This document shows positions 8,087 to 17,614 of a stretch of 64,000 bases of DNA, one piece after another. Position numbers and translations under genes: made by a program. Source of the stretch: Actinomyces viscosus (GTDB lineage: Bacteria; Actinomycetota; Actinomycetes; Actinomycetales; Actinomycetaceae). Numbering within the stretch: position 1 is the stretch's first letter; each line of letters opens with the position of its first letter. The DNA is taken from positions 2,666,001 to 2,730,000 of the forward strand of contig NZ_LR134477.1 in NCBI RefSeq assembly GCF_900637975.1, given 5' to 3'. The notes beneath the pieces are model-generated. The model ran no database searches and had not been told where the DNA came from. It worked only from the letters and a program-made list of their open reading frames with translations.

Positions 8087-8221
8087 TTAATCGACGGGGT
8101 CGGTGACCTCGGCCCATGCGGCGCGCTCCATGCGAGCGGCCTCGAACCTGAGCCATGCGGCATAGCCGGCGGCGGCCAGGAACGAAAAGACCGCGGCTGA
8201 TACGACTGCCCGGTTCCTCAT
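8087..8221 (-). CDS. DLW-39 family micro-protein
   Basis: A 44-residue frame between the two tRNA genes, beginning MRNRAVVSAAVFSFLAAAGY and ending MERAAWAEVTDPVD. One N-terminal membrane helix followed by a charged tail with W-x-E-x-T-D is the hallmark of the short actinobacterial DLW-39 proteins found near gyrA. AGGAGG lies 5 bases before the ATG. Function unknown; it is probably a single-pass membrane peptide. Confidence 0.8.
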   Translation of the reverse strand: MRNRAVVSAAVFSFLAAAGYAAWLRFEAARMERAAWAEVTDPVD

Positions 8222-8251
8222 GAAACCTCCTCATCGTCTCACCGCGGACGG

Positions 8252-8325
8252 TGGGCCTAGCTGGACTCGAACCAGCGACCTCATCCTTATCAGGGATGCG
8301 CTCTAACCAACTGAGCTATAGGCCC
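8252..8325 (-). tRNA. tRNA-Ile (anticodon GAT)
   Basis: A 74-base minus-strand cloverleaf: acceptor GGGCCTA with TAGGCCC, D-arm AGCTCAGTTGGTTAGAGC, anticodon loop CTGATAA with GAT, T-arm GCTGGTTCGAGTCCAGC. CCA is not encoded. It lies downstream of gyrA and DUF3566, a common actinobacterial placement. Confidence 0.97.
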
Positions 8326-8374
8326 TTGCGACCGGAAGAGATTAACCCACCCGGCCACGGGAGACCAAATCCGA

Positions 8375-8860
8375 TCACTCGTCCGCGAGCGTGAGATGGA
8401 TCCCACCGACCAGGGTGGCGGTGATGTTGTAAAGAAAGGCGCCCAGGGTGGTCAGCGCTGTCACCAGCACCATGTCCACCACGGCGATAATCGTGGAGAC
8501 CGCCAGGGCTCGCGGCAGCTCCAGGTAGGCCACGATCGCGGAGAAGGTGTTGGAGCGCTCGCCGGCCACCGTCTTGACCAGGTCCTCGATGGTGGAGAAG
8601 ACGTGCATGGCGTCCAGCATGAACCACACGACCGCCGTGGCGACGATGAGCATGATGCCCCCGGCGAAGCTGAGCAGGAAGCCCGCCTTCATCACCGACC
8701 AGGGGTCCACCCGGGTCAGGGCCAGACGCACGCGGCGCGGGCCGGCAATGGTCTTCTTGCTCTTCTTGCTCTTGCCACCCGAGGCATCCGCGCCACCCAC
8801 AATGGATGCGGCACCTGCGGACTGCCCGCCGTCAGGGGACATGGAAACCGGCTGGCTCAT
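8375..8860 (-). CDS. DUF3566 membrane protein downstream of gyrA
   Basis: A 161-residue protein with a Gly/Ser/Lys-rich N-terminus (about 1-45, including KSKKSKK), then [47 protein letters not shown] with a first membrane helix, and a second helix near the C-terminus ([25 protein letters not shown]). The [11 protein letters not shown] block is typical of DUF3566. The start overlaps the gyrA stop by ATGA, so it is co-translated with gyrase. In mycobacteria the equivalent small membrane protein follows gyrA; a role in cell-wall or division control has been suggested but is not shown here. Confidence 0.9.
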   Translation of the reverse strand: MSQPVSMSPDGGQSAGAASIVGGADASGGKSKKSKKTIAGPRRVRLALTRVDPWSVMKAGFLLSFAGGIMLIVATAVVWFMLDAMHVFSTIEDLVKTVAGERSNTFSAIVAYLELPRALAVSTIIAVVDMVLVTALTTLGAFLYNITATLVGGIHLTLADE

Positions 8861-11538
8861 GCTTCAACCTCACTCTCGTTATCTTCCAACGCTACCGTGT
8901 CAGCCACTGAGTCCGCAGGAGAGTCGCCAGTCTCACCTTCCGGGGCCGTATCGGTCTGCGCCTGGCCGGTGGAGTCCGCCGAGTCGGCACTCGGGCCGCT
9001 ATCGGCGGCGTCGACCGCCTCCTCCATGTCCCGCTCGGTGTTGCGAGCCACCGCGATGATGCGGTCTCCGGCGTCGGGCTTGGCGAACGTCACGCCCTGG
9101 GTGGTCCGTCCGGTGCGCGAGACCTCGCCGACGGCGGAGCGGACCACCTTGCCCGAGGCCATGATGCACAGGACCTCGTCTCCGGAGTCGGTCACCAGGG
9201 CGCCCACGAGGTTGCCCCGCGCCTCAACGAGGTTGGCGACCTTGACGCCCAGGCCCCCGCGGCCCTTGACCGGGTAGTCGACGACATTGGTGCGCTTGGC
9301 GTAGCCGCCCTCGGTGACGACGAACAGGTCGGCGTCCTGCCAGGAGGGGTCGACGACGTCCATGGCCAGCAGGTAGTCGCCGGGACGGAACCGCATGCCG
9401 GTCACGCCGCTGGTGGCCCGGCCGGTGGGGCGCAGGGTGTCGTCGTCGGCGTGGAAGCGCAGCGACTGGCCGGCGTGGGAGACCAGGAGGAGGTCCTGGC
9501 CGGCGCTCAGGAGCCTGGCCGAGACGAGCTCGTCGTAGTTGCCGTCCTCGTCCTGACGCAGGTTGATGGCGATGACGCCGCCGGAGCGGTTGGAGTTGTA
9601 CTCGCTCAGACGCGTCTTCTTCACCAGTCCGCGACGGGTGGCCAGGACCAGGAAGTCGGCCTGGTCGTAGTCCTGGAGCTCCATGACCTGGGCGATCTCC
9701 TCACCGGGCTGGAAGGCCAGGAGGTTGGCCACGTGCTGGCCCTTGGAGTCGCGGCCGCCCTCGGGCAGCTCATAGCCCTTGGCCCGGTAGACGCGGCCGT
9801 AGTTGGTGAAGAACAGCAGCCAGCGGTGCGTCGTCGTGACGAAGAAGTGGTCGACGACGTCGTCCTCGCGCAGCGTGGCCCCGCGGATGCCCTTGCCACC
9901 GCGGTGCTGGGAGCGGTAGGAGTCGGTGCGGGTGCGCTTGGCGTAGCCGGAGCGGGTGATGGTGACGACCACGTCCTCCTCGGGGATGAGGTCCTCCATG
10001 CTCATCTCGCCGTCGAAGGGCACGATCCGGGTGCGGCGCTCGTCGCCGTACTTCTCGACGACCTCGGCGAGCTCGTCGGAGACGATGCCCCGCTGGCGCT
10101 CCGGGGAGGCGATGATCTCGCGCAGGTCCTTGACCCGGGCGCGCAGGTCCTCGGACTCCTCCTGGATCTTGAGGCGCTCGAGGGCGGCCAGGCGGCGCAG
10201 CTGGAGGGAGAGGATCGCCTCGGCCTGAGCCTCGTCGACATCCAGCAGGCCCATGAGGCCGGTACGGGCCTCCTCGGTGGTGGGCGAGCGCCGGATGAGG
10301 GCGATGACGGCGTCGAGGGCGTCGATCGCCTTGAGCAGGCCCTCGAGGATGTGGAGTCGCTCCTCGGCCTTGCGCAGGCGGAAGCGCGAGCGGCGCACGA
10401 TGACGTCGATCTGGTGGCTCACCCAGTGGCGCACGAACCCGTCCAGGCTCAGCGTGCGCGGCACGCCGTCGACCAGGGCGAGCATGTTGGCCGGGAAGTT
10501 GTCCTGGAGCTGGGTGCGCTTGTAGAGGTTGTTGAGGACCACCTTGGCGACGGCGTCGCGCTTGAGGACGATGACGAGCCGTTGGCCAGTGCGTCCGGAG
10601 GTCTCGTCACGGATGTCGGCGATGCCGGTGACCTGGCCGTCGCGCACGAGCTGGGCGATCTTGTCGGCCAGGTTGTCGGGGTTGACCTGGTAGGGCAGCT
10701 CGGTGACCACGAGGCACTGGCGCCCCTGGATCTCCTCGACGTTGACCACGGCGCGCTGGGTGATGGAGCCGCGGCCGGTGCGGTAGGCGTCCTCGATGCC
10801 CCGGCGGCCCAGGATCGTGGCGCCGGTGGGGAAGTCGGGTCCGGGGATCTGCTCGATGAGGGCGTCGAGCAGCTCCTCGCGCGAGGCGTCGGGGTGCTCG
10901 AGGTACCACTGGGCGCCGCGGGCGATCTCGCGCAGGTTGTGCGGCGGGATGCGGGTGGCCATGCCGACGGCGATGCCCTCGGAGCCGTTGACCAGGAGGT
11001 TGGGGAACCGGGCCGGCAGGATGACCGGCTCCTTGTTGCGCCCGTCGTAGTTGTCCTGGAAGTCGACGCTGTCCTCGTCGATGTCCCGGAGCATCTCCAT
11101 GGCCAGGGGCGCCATCTTGCACTCGGTGTACCGGGGGGCGGCGGGCCCGAGGTTGCCCGGCGTGCCGAAGTTCCCCTGGCCGGCCACCAGCGGGTAGCGC
11201 ATCGACCACCACTGGACCAGGCGGGCCAGGGCGTCATAGATGGCGCTGTCACCGTGGGGGTGGTAGGTCCCCATGACGTCGCCGACGATGCGGGAGGACT
11301 TGGAGAAGGAGGCGGTGGGGCGGTAGCCGCCGTCGTACATGGCGTACAGGACGCGGCGGTGGACCGGCTTGAGCCCGTCGCGCACGTCGGGCAGGGCCCG
11401 GCCCACGATGACGCTCATCGCGTAGTCGAGGTAGGAGCGCTGCATCTCCATCTGGAGGTCGACCGGCTGGATGCGCTCGGGGGTGACGACGTCGGTCAGC
11501 CCCTCGTTGCCGATGATCTCTTCAACTTCGTCGCTCAC
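8857..11538 (-). CDS. gyrA: DNA gyrase subunit A
   Basis: An 893-residue breakage-reunion subunit of gyrase, the ATP-dependent enzyme that adds negative supercoils. The N-terminal winged-helix region has [36 protein letters not shown]. The catalytic tyrosine is Y137 in APRYTECKM. The quinolone-determining region reads GDSAIYD with serine 98 and aspartate 102, so the classical resistance changes are absent. The GyrA box is [10 protein letters not shown], and the C-terminal beta-pinwheel continues to about residue 830, followed by an acidic tail rich in A, D, E and S. It starts with GTG after AAGGA and is 68 bases downstream of gyrB, with which it probably forms an operon. Confidence 0.98.
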   Translation of the reverse strand: MSDEVEEIIGNEGLTDVVTPERIQPVDLQMEMQRSYLDYAMSVIVGRALPDVRDGLKPVHRRVLYAMYDGGYRPTASFSKSSRIVGDVMGTYHPHGDSAIYDALARLVQWWSMRYPLVAGQGNFGTPGNLGPAAPRYTECKMAPLAMEMLRDIDEDSVDFQDNYDGRNKEPVILPARFPNLLVNGSEGIAVGMATRIPPHNLREIARGAQWYLEHPDASREELLDALIEQIPGPDFPTGATILGRRGIEDAYRTGRGSITQRAVVNVEEIQGRQCLVVTELPYQVNPDNLADKIAQLVRDGQVTGIADIRDETSGRTGQRLVIVLKRDAVAKVVLNNLYKRTQLQDNFPANMLALVDGVPRTLSLDGFVRHWVSHQIDVIVRRSRFRLRKAEERLHILEGLLKAIDALDAVIALIRRSPTTEEARTGLMGLLDVDEAQAEAILSLQLRRLAALERLKIQEESEDLRARVKDLREIIASPERQRGIVSDELAEVVEKYGDERRTRIVPFDGEMSMEDLIPEEDVVVTITRSGYAKRTRTDSYRSQHRGGKGIRGATLREDDVVDHFFVTTTHRWLLFFTNYGRVYRAKGYELPEGGRDSKGQHVANLLAFQPGEEIAQVMELQDYDQADFLVLATRRGLVKKTRLSEYNSNRSGGVIAINLRQDEDGNYDELVSARLLSAGQDLLLVSHAGQSLRFHADDDTLRPTGRATSGVTGMRFRPGDYLLAMDVVDPSWQDADLFVVTEGGYAKRTNVVDYPVKGRGGLGVKVANLVEARGNLVGALVTDSGDEVLCIMASGKVVRSAVGEVSRTGRTTQGVTFAKPDAGDRIIAVARNTERDMEEAVDAADSGPSADSADSTGQAQTDTAPEGETGDSPADSVADTVALEDNESEVEA

Positions 11539-11606
11539 AGGATTCCTTCGTGTTCAGAGGATGTCGCCGGTGCGTCGGCGGTTCACGTGCGGGATCGCTC
11601 GATCGC

Positions 11607-13634
11607 TCAGATGTCCAGGAAGCGGACGTCGGAGGCGTTGCGCTGGATGAAGGAGCGCCGCTGCTCGACGTCGTCGCCCATGAGGATCGCGAAGGTCTCG
11701 TCGGCGTCGGCCGCCTCGTCGAGCGTGACCTGCTTGAGGATGCGGGTCGTGGGGTCCATGGTGGTCTCCCACAGCTCGTGGTCGTTCATCTCGCCCAGAC
11801 CCTTGTAGCGCTGGATCCCGCCGTCCTTGGGCAGGCGGCGGCCCTTGCCCTGGCCGGCGGCCAGCAGCTTGTCGCGCTCGGCGTCGGAGTAGGCGAACTC
11901 GTGGTCGGCGTTGGACCACTTGAGCCGGTACAGCGGCGGCATCGCGATATAGGTGTGGCCGTGCTCGATGAGCGGGCGCATGTAGCGGAACAGGAGCGTC
12001 AGCAGGAGCGTGGCGATGTGCTGGCCGTCGACGTCGGCGTCGGCCATGATGACGATCTTGCCGTAGCGCAGCTTGGTGATGTCGAAGTCCTCGCCGATGC
12101 CGGTGCCGAAGGCGGTGATGAGGCTGCGGATCGTGTCGGAGGACAGGGCCCGATCCAGGCGCGCCTTCTCCACGTTGAGGATCTTGCCGCGGATCGGCAT
12201 GATCGCCTGGTGCTCGGGGTCGCGGCCGCCGACGGCGGAGCCACCGGCCGAGTCGCCCTCGACGATGAAGATCTCCGACTCCTCGGCGATCTTCGAGGAG
12301 CAGTCCCGCAGCTTGCCGGGCATGGAGGCGGACTCCAGGACGCCCTTGCGACGAGTGGCCTCGCGGGCCTTGCGGGCGGCCAGGCGCGCGGCGGCGGCCT
12401 GGGAGGCCTTGGTGATGATGGCGCGGGCGTCGGAGGGGTGGGAGTCCAGCCAGTCGCCGAACTGCCCGTAGACCGTCTGCTGGACGAAGGTGCGGGCCTC
12501 GGTGTTGCCGAGCTTGGTCTTGGTCTGGCCCTCGAACTGCGGTTCGGAGAGCTTGACCGAGATGACGGCCGTCAGGCCCTCGCGGATGTCGTCACCGGTG
12601 AGGTTGTCGTCGCGCTCCTTGAGCAGGCCCTTGTCCCGGGCGTACTTGTTGACCAGTGTGGTCAGCGCCGTGCGGAAGCCCTCCTCGTGGGTGCCGCCCT
12701 CGGTGGTGTTGATCGTGTTGGCGTAGGTGTGGACCGACTCGGAGTAGGAGCTGGTCCACTGCATCGCGATCTCAAGGCTGATGGAGTGGGTCTCGCCCAG
12801 GGTCTGCTCGGCCTCGAAGTCGATGATCTCGGGGTGGACGAGCTCGGCCTTCTTGGACTTGTTGAGGAAGGCGACGTAGTCGCGCAGACCGTGCTCGTAG
12901 CAGTAGGAGTCGGTACGGAAGCCGACCTCAGGGGCGTCGGGGGCGGAGTCGTCACCGGTGATCTCGTCCCCGGCGTCCTGCACGCCGACGCGCTCGTCGG
13001 TCAGGGTGATGCGCAGTCCCTTGTTGAGGAAGGCCATCTGCTGGAAGCGACGGCGCAGCGTCTCGTAGTCGAAGTCGACCGTCTCGAAGATGCTCGGGTC
13101 CGGGTAGAAGGTCTGGGTGGTGCCGGTGGCCTCGGTGGCCTCGCCCTTGATGAGCTCGGTGATGGGGCGGCCGCCGTCGGCGAAGGACATGCGCCAGACG
13201 AATCCCTGCCGGCGGACCTCGGTGTCCACCCGGGTCGACAGGGCGTTGACCACGGAGATGCCCACACCGTGCAGACCGCCGGAGACCGCGTAGCCGCCGC
13301 CGCCGAACTTGCCTCCGGCGTGCAGGATCGTCATGACGACCTCGACGGTGGGCCTGTGCTCGGTGGGGTGTTCGTCGACCGGGATGCCGCGGCCGTTGTC
13401 GCTGACGCGCACGCCGCCGTCGGCCAGGATGGTGACCTCGATGTGGTCGCAGTAGCCGGCCAGGGCCTCGTCGACGGAGTTGTCGACGACCTCGTAGACG
13501 AGGTGGTGCAGGCCGCGCTCACCGGTGGAACCGATGTACATGCCGGGGCGCTTCCGGACCGCTTCGAGCCCTTCGAGGACGGTGATGTCCGAGGCTCCGT
13601 AATCATGATTCACAGTGGCGTCCTGGTCAGACAC
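11607..13634 (-). CDS. gyrB: DNA gyrase subunit B
   Basis: A 675-residue ATPase subunit of gyrase. It has the GHKL ATP-binding fold ([17 protein letters not shown] and [10 protein letters not shown]), the transducer domain, and the Toprim domain with [12 protein letters not shown] and the metal-binding [11 protein letters not shown]. It ends with the usual C-terminal GyrA-binding region. The GTG start at 13634 has AGGAG about 11 bases upstream. It precedes gyrA in the same orientation. Confidence 0.98.
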   Translation of the reverse strand: MSDQDATVNHDYGASDITVLEGLEAVRKRPGMYIGSTGERGLHHLVYEVVDNSVDEALAGYCDHIEVTILADGGVRVSDNGRGIPVDEHPTEHRPTVEVVMTILHAGGKFGGGGYAVSGGLHGVGISVVNALSTRVDTEVRRQGFVWRMSFADGGRPITELIKGEATEATGTTQTFYPDPSIFETVDFDYETLRRRFQQMAFLNKGLRITLTDERVGVQDAGDEITGDDSAPDAPEVGFRTDSYCYEHGLRDYVAFLNKSKKAELVHPEIIDFEAEQTLGETHSISLEIAMQWTSSYSESVHTYANTINTTEGGTHEEGFRTALTTLVNKYARDKGLLKERDDNLTGDDIREGLTAVISVKLSEPQFEGQTKTKLGNTEARTFVQQTVYGQFGDWLDSHPSDARAIITKASQAAAARLAARKAREATRRKGVLESASMPGKLRDCSSKIAEESEIFIVEGDSAGGSAVGGRDPEHQAIMPIRGKILNVEKARLDRALSSDTIRSLITAFGTGIGEDFDITKLRYGKIVIMADADVDGQHIATLLLTLLFRYMRPLIEHGHTYIAMPPLYRLKWSNADHEFAYSDAERDKLLAAGQGKGRRLPKDGGIQRYKGLGEMNDHELWETTMDPTTRILKQVTLDEAADADETFAILMGDDVEQRRSFIQRNASDVRFLDI

Positions 13635-13970
13635 GTGTCAGTTGCTCCTCAATCTGTGCGCATCGGAACCTCAGAGGTCCGATGTCTCCGTCCGGGCCCT
13701 TCACGCGACGATCCTGAGGAGGATCATGCGCACACGTAGGTGGGTACATCAGGACGGTCCTGGGCGCACCTTGGGCGGTTTCACCGCATTCTAGCGTAGA
13801 AAGGCTCGTGAACCGCTGCGCAGAGGGCAGCTAGGAGCGTGCCCGTGGTCACCTCTGTCGCGCGCAGGTCACCGAGCTGCGGGTCGTCTCAGGTCATTGC
13901 GACGACGGCCGGCGCCCGGTGCGCCGAGCACGTGCCGACCATGCTACCCATGCTACCGCTCACCGGATGT
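13635..13970. other. 336-base gap between dciA and gyrB
   Basis: No convincing gene, RNA or strong hairpin is visible. It must contain the gyrB promoter on the minus strand, but no clear promoter hexamer pair could be picked by eye. Confidence 0.4.
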
Positions 13971-14708
13971 CTAGCCGTACGTATCGCGCGGACCGCGGGT
14001 GCCGCGCAGGCCGACGCCGCGACGCTTCCAGGAGGGTCCGGCCGGCCCCAGGATCCGCAGCTCGACCCCGTCACCGGTGCTGATGCCCCCGGCCTGACGT
14101 CCGCCGGGGCCTGAGCGCAGGGCCTCGACGATCCGGGCCTCGATGGTCGGCTGGAGGAGGCGCAGCTGCTGGGCCCAGCTCGACGACGAGGCCCGCAGGG
14201 TGATGCGTCCGGCCTCGAAGGACTCGATGGTGCAGTGCTCGGCGACCTGGTCGCCCACGATGGCCTGCCACCGGGCGACAACGCCGGCCACCGCGAGCTT
14301 TCCGGCCCAGCCGTTGTCGGCCACCATGCGGCGCAGCTCCCGCTGTCCGGTGCGGGGGTCGAAGGGGGTGGGGCCGGGACGGTCACGACCGCGTGCCAGC
14401 CCAGGGCCCCGGTCGGCCGGGTCGTCCGGGTTCTGTCCCAGCGCCCGGGCCAGCTCGCGGCGCTGGTCCCAGGGCGCAGTCCTCTCCGCGGTCTCCGCCG
14501 CGCCGTCCCCGGAGCGGACTCCTCGGACCGGCTCACGCAGTCGGCGGGCCGGTATCCGGCTGTCCCCCTTCTCCCAGGCCTGGGCCCGCTGGCGGGTCAG
14601 CGCGCGCTGGGCCAGGACGTCGGGAAGCAGACCGCGGGCACCGGTACCGGCGGGCTCGCCGTCCCCGCCGGTGGACCCGTGGCCGCTGGGCCGGGAGTGC
14701 TCAGCCAC
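13971..14708 (-). CDS. dciA: DciA-like (DUF721) replication protein
   Basis: A 245-residue protein. Residues about 120-200 hold the DUF721 domain (ELRRMVADNGWAGKLAVAGVVARWQAIVGDQVAEHCTIESFEAGRITLRASSSSWAQQLRLLQPTIEARI), the fold of DciA, the proposed loader of the DnaB helicase in bacteria without DnaC or DnaI. The first 110 residues are charged, low-complexity and probably disordered. It overlaps recF by 8 bases and lies in the dnaA-dnaN-recF-dciA-gyrB order usual for actinobacteria. Confidence 0.88.
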   Translation of the reverse strand: MAEHSRPSGHGSTGGDGEPAGTGARGLLPDVLAQRALTRQRAQAWEKGDSRIPARRLREPVRGVRSGDGAAETAERTAPWDQRRELARALGQNPDDPADRGPGLARGRDRPGPTPFDPRTGQRELRRMVADNGWAGKLAVAGVVARWQAIVGDQVAEHCTIESFEAGRITLRASSSSWAQQLRLLQPTIEARIVEALRSGPGGRQAGGISTGDGVELRILGPAGPSWKRRGVGLRGTRGPRDTYG

Positions 14709-15918
14709 GGGTGACCTCGCCGTCGGCCACGCGGTACCGGGCGCCGGCCAGCTCGGCGGGGACGTCGTCGTCGACGGCGGCGGTCAGCAGGACCTGCTGG
14801 GCCCCGGCCACCATCCCGGCCAGGGCGCGGCGGCGCTGGTCGTCGAGGGAGGCGAAGACGTCGTCGAGGATGAGGACGGGCTCGCCGTCCCCGCCGTAGG
14901 CGTCGACGTCGGTGCGCAGCATGTCGTAGGAGGCCAGGCGCAGCGCGAGGGCCAGCGACCACTGCTCGCCGTGGGAGGCGAACCCGCGGGCGGGCAGGCC
15001 GGTCAGGAACAGGGAGAGGTCGTCGCGGTGCGCGCCGACGAGGTTCGCGCCGCGGTCGATCTCGCGGGCGTGGAGCTCACCCATGGCGCTCTCCAGGCGG
15101 GTGGCGACGGCGGCCTCGTCGAGCAGGGAGTCCTCGCCGGCGAGCCAGGCCGCCTCGTCGTGAGGGTCGGGATCAGGCAGGCCCTCATGGGCCTGCAGGC
15201 TCGAGCGGTAGGTGAGCTGGGCGCGTGAGCGCTCCCCGGTGCTGCCGGAGACGGTCTCGTAGGCAGAGGCCACCCAGGGTCGCAGGCGCCGTACGACATC
15301 GACCCGGGCGGCAATGAGCCGGGCAGCCGCAGCGGCGAGCTGGGCGTCCCAGACCTCCAGGGTGGAGAGCATGGAGGCGGTTGACGAGCGGGCGGCGCGC
15401 GCGGACTTCAGGAGGCTGGCGCGCTGGGCGAGGATCTTGTCGTGCTCGGCGCGCACCCCGGACAGGCCCGGGCGCAGCGTGACCACCAGGTCATCGAGAA
15501 ACCCTCGACGCATCCCGGGCTCGGCACGCACCAGGGAGAGGTCCTCAGGCGCGAAGACGACCGCTCGCAGTACCCCGAGCAGGTCGCGGGGCCGGCAGCT
15601 GCCCCGGTTGAGGCGGGCCCGGTTGGCCTTGCCGGCAATGATCTCGATCTCCAGGACGCTGGGTCGCTCACCGTGGACGGCGCGGGCGCGCACGACGGCG
15701 CCGGCCGGCTGACTCTGCCCGGGCACCGCTCGGCGCACCAGGGCGGTGTCGGCCCCGATCCGGTGGGAGGAGAGCGTCGCCAGGTAGACGACGGCCTCGA
15801 CCAGGTTGGTCTTGCCCTGCCCGTTGGAGCCCACGAAGGCGCTGGGGCCGGGCTCGAGGGACAGGACCAGGTTGCGGTAGGAGCGGAAGTCGTCCAGGGA
15901 GAGGTCAGAGACGTACAT
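14701..15918 (-). CDS. recF: RecF recombination mediator
   Basis: A 405-residue SMC-like ATPase that helps load RecA at gapped DNA. It starts MYVSDLSLDDFRSYRNLVLSLEPGPSAFVGSNGQGKTNLVEAVVYLATLSSHR with Walker A GSNGQGKT at about residue 34. Walker B is PVLILDDVFASLD near the C-terminus, with the ABC-like signature region before it. Start 15918 is chosen over a longer frame because the first conserved RecF residues begin there and upstream residues are shadow sequence of dnaN. Thirteen bases separate it from dnaN. Confidence 0.97.
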   Translation of the reverse strand: MYVSDLSLDDFRSYRNLVLSLEPGPSAFVGSNGQGKTNLVEAVVYLATLSSHRIGADTALVRRAVPGQSQPAGAVVRARAVHGERPSVLEIEIIAGKANRARLNRGSCRPRDLLGVLRAVVFAPEDLSLVRAEPGMRRGFLDDLVVTLRPGLSGVRAEHDKILAQRASLLKSARAARSSTASMLSTLEVWDAQLAAAAARLIAARVDVVRRLRPWVASAYETVSGSTGERSRAQLTYRSSLQAHEGLPDPDPHDEAAWLAGEDSLLDEAAVATRLESAMGELHAREIDRGANLVGAHRDDLSLFLTGLPARGFASHGEQWSLALALRLASYDMLRTDVDAYGGDGEPVLILDDVFASLDDQRRRALAGMVAGAQQVLLTAAVDDDVPAELAGARYRVADGEVTRG

Positions 15919-15931
15919 GCACCGTGAGGTC

Positions 15932-17062
15932 TCAGGCTCCGAAGCGGATCGGCATGAGCAGGTAGCGGAAGGTGGAGTCCTCGGTGCCGCCGATGGAGTC
16001 CATGCCCGTGAGCACCGCCGGCTTCGAGGCGTGGGTGAAGTCGAGACGGACGTAGGGCTGGTTGAGGGCGCCCAGGCCGTCGAGGAGGTAACCGGGGTTG
16101 AAGGCGGTGGAGATGTCATCGCCCTCGAGGTGGGCGACGAGCTGCTCGGTGGCCTGGGCGTCGTCGCCCTGCCCGGCGTCGAGCTCCAGGTTGCCCTGGG
16201 TGAAGGACATGTGGATGGGGGTGGAGCGGTCGGCGACGAGGCTGACGCGACGCACCGCCGCCATGAGCTCGTCGGTGCCCACCGTGGCGTGGATCGAGGT
16301 GGACTCCGGGAAGAGGCGACGCACCGGAGGATAGTCGCCGTCGGTGAGCAGGGAGGTGGTGCGCCGGCCGCCGGCCTCGAAGCCGATGAGGCTGGAGGCG
16401 GCCGACTCGCTGCTCAGGGCCACGGTCACGTCGCCCGAGGAGGTCAGGGACTTGGCGACGTCGGACAGGGTGCGGGCCTTGAGCAGCGCCGTGGTGGACA
16501 GCTCGGTGTTGGCCGGTGACCAGGTCAGCTCCCGCATGGCCAGGCGGTAGCGGTCGGTGGCCATGAGCACCAGGGAACTGCCCTCGACCTCCATCTGCAC
16601 GCTGGTGAGCAGGGGCAGGGTGTCATCGCGGGAGGCCGCGATGGAGACCTGGGCGACGGCGCGGGCCAGGTCATGGGCGTCGATCGTTCCGGCGACGGCG
16701 GGCATGACCGGCAGCGCCGGGTAGTCGTCGGCCGCCATGGCCGCCAGGGAGAAGCGCGCCGAGCCGCAGGAGACGGCCACCTTGTTGCCCTCGACCTCCA
16801 GGTCGACGGGCTTGTTCGGCAGGGCCTTGGCGATGTCGGCTAGAAGCCTTCCTGAGACGAGGACGACGCCGTCCTCCTCGACGTCGGCGGCCACCTCGCA
16901 GTGCGCTGAGACCTCGTAGTCGAAGGAGGCCAGGACCAGGCTGGAGCCCTTGGCCTCCAGCCGTACCCCGGCCAGCACCGGTACCGGCGGACGGACGGGC
17001 ACGGATCGTGCAGTCCAGGTGACGGCTTCGGCGAGGATGTCTCGGTCAACCCTGAGCTTCAC
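15932..17062 (-). CDS. dnaN: DNA polymerase III beta subunit (sliding clamp)
   Basis: A 376-residue clamp protein with three repeated clamp domains and the C-terminal YLLMPIR clamp motif (FRYLLMPIRFGA), near the family's usual length. A GTG start at 17062 (reading MKLRVDRDILAEAVTW) is preferred because GGAGG lies 8 bases upstream and the residues match the family start; a TTG six codons upstream is the alternative. It lies 552 bases after dnaA. Confidence 0.97.
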   Translation of the reverse strand: MKLRVDRDILAEAVTWTARSVPVRPPVPVLAGVRLEAKGSSLVLASFDYEVSAHCEVAADVEEDGVVLVSGRLLADIAKALPNKPVDLEVEGNKVAVSCGSARFSLAAMAADDYPALPVMPAVAGTIDAHDLARAVAQVSIAASRDDTLPLLTSVQMEVEGSSLVLMATDRYRLAMRELTWSPANTELSTTALLKARTLSDVAKSLTSSGDVTVALSSESAASSLIGFEAGGRRTTSLLTDGDYPPVRRLFPESTSIHATVGTDELMAAVRRVSLVADRSTPIHMSFTQGNLELDAGQGDDAQATEQLVAHLEGDDISTAFNPGYLLDGLGALNQPYVRLDFTHASKPAVLTGMDSIGGTEDSTFRYLLMPIRFGA

Positions 17063-17614
17063 GGTAGGTGCCTCCGTCAATCGTGGTAGGTCGGTCAGTG
17101 GGCGTCATGGCACCACTGAACCGAATAAGGAACATGCGGAACATGCGTGCCGGCAGGAGGCCGGCAGGTAGTCGTGACAGGAACCGCGCCGCTGGGAGCA
17201 CAGTCCTGGGTCGAGAGTGTAGACGGTAGACCGTACCAATCGCTTCCGTCACCAGCGATCACCCATCCTCATCCCATGGGCCTCCCTGAATGACAAGTCG
17301 CTCGGGGTCCGGGCCGGCCTCGTTGGCCGATCGTGCTTCGCGATTCCTGTCATCTTGGTTTGTAGGTGTAGTAGCACGTGTGGATGCTGGGGATAACAGG
17401 TTCTTTCCCTGTTATGGCAACGATCCCGCTGGGGAAGCACACGTGTGTGGTTCTGGTGAGCGCGAGAGGGATCCGGTGGAGAGAGGGAATGACATCCATG
17501 TCATTCCACAGTGAGGGTGCCGTACCTCCACAGCGACACGCTCACTCCTCCACCTGTCGTCCTCAGCGGCCTCCACAACCGCCGTGACGTGGAGCGCCGG
17601 GGACGGATACGGGC
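17063..17614. other. 552-base dnaA-dnaN intergenic region with two dyads
   Basis: No gene is visible. A perfect 10-bp inverted repeat with a 2-base centre lies at 17486-17507 (GGAATGACAT and its complement). Another 8-bp inverted repeat, ATAACAGG (17393-17400) and its complement (17408-17415), sits beside a G-rich stretch. In many actinobacteria oriC is in this gap, but no exact TTATCCACA box is seen here; perfect boxes are on the other side of dnaA. The dyads may be dnaA terminators or dnaN control sites. Confidence 0.5.

Noticed and set aside
7887..8163. N-terminal extension of the HXXEE protein back to 8163
   Set aside because: It would translate through tRNA-Ala and its terminator; a good ribosome site supports the start at 7887.
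9451..11808. A 785-codon plus-strand frame opposite gyrA, and similar long frames opposite gyrB and the CCA gene (11550-13739, 43643-45460)
   Set aside because: They are shadows caused by high GC third positions; composition is Gly/Val/Leu/Ala-rich low complexity, no family resemblance, and the opposite strand holds well-known genes.
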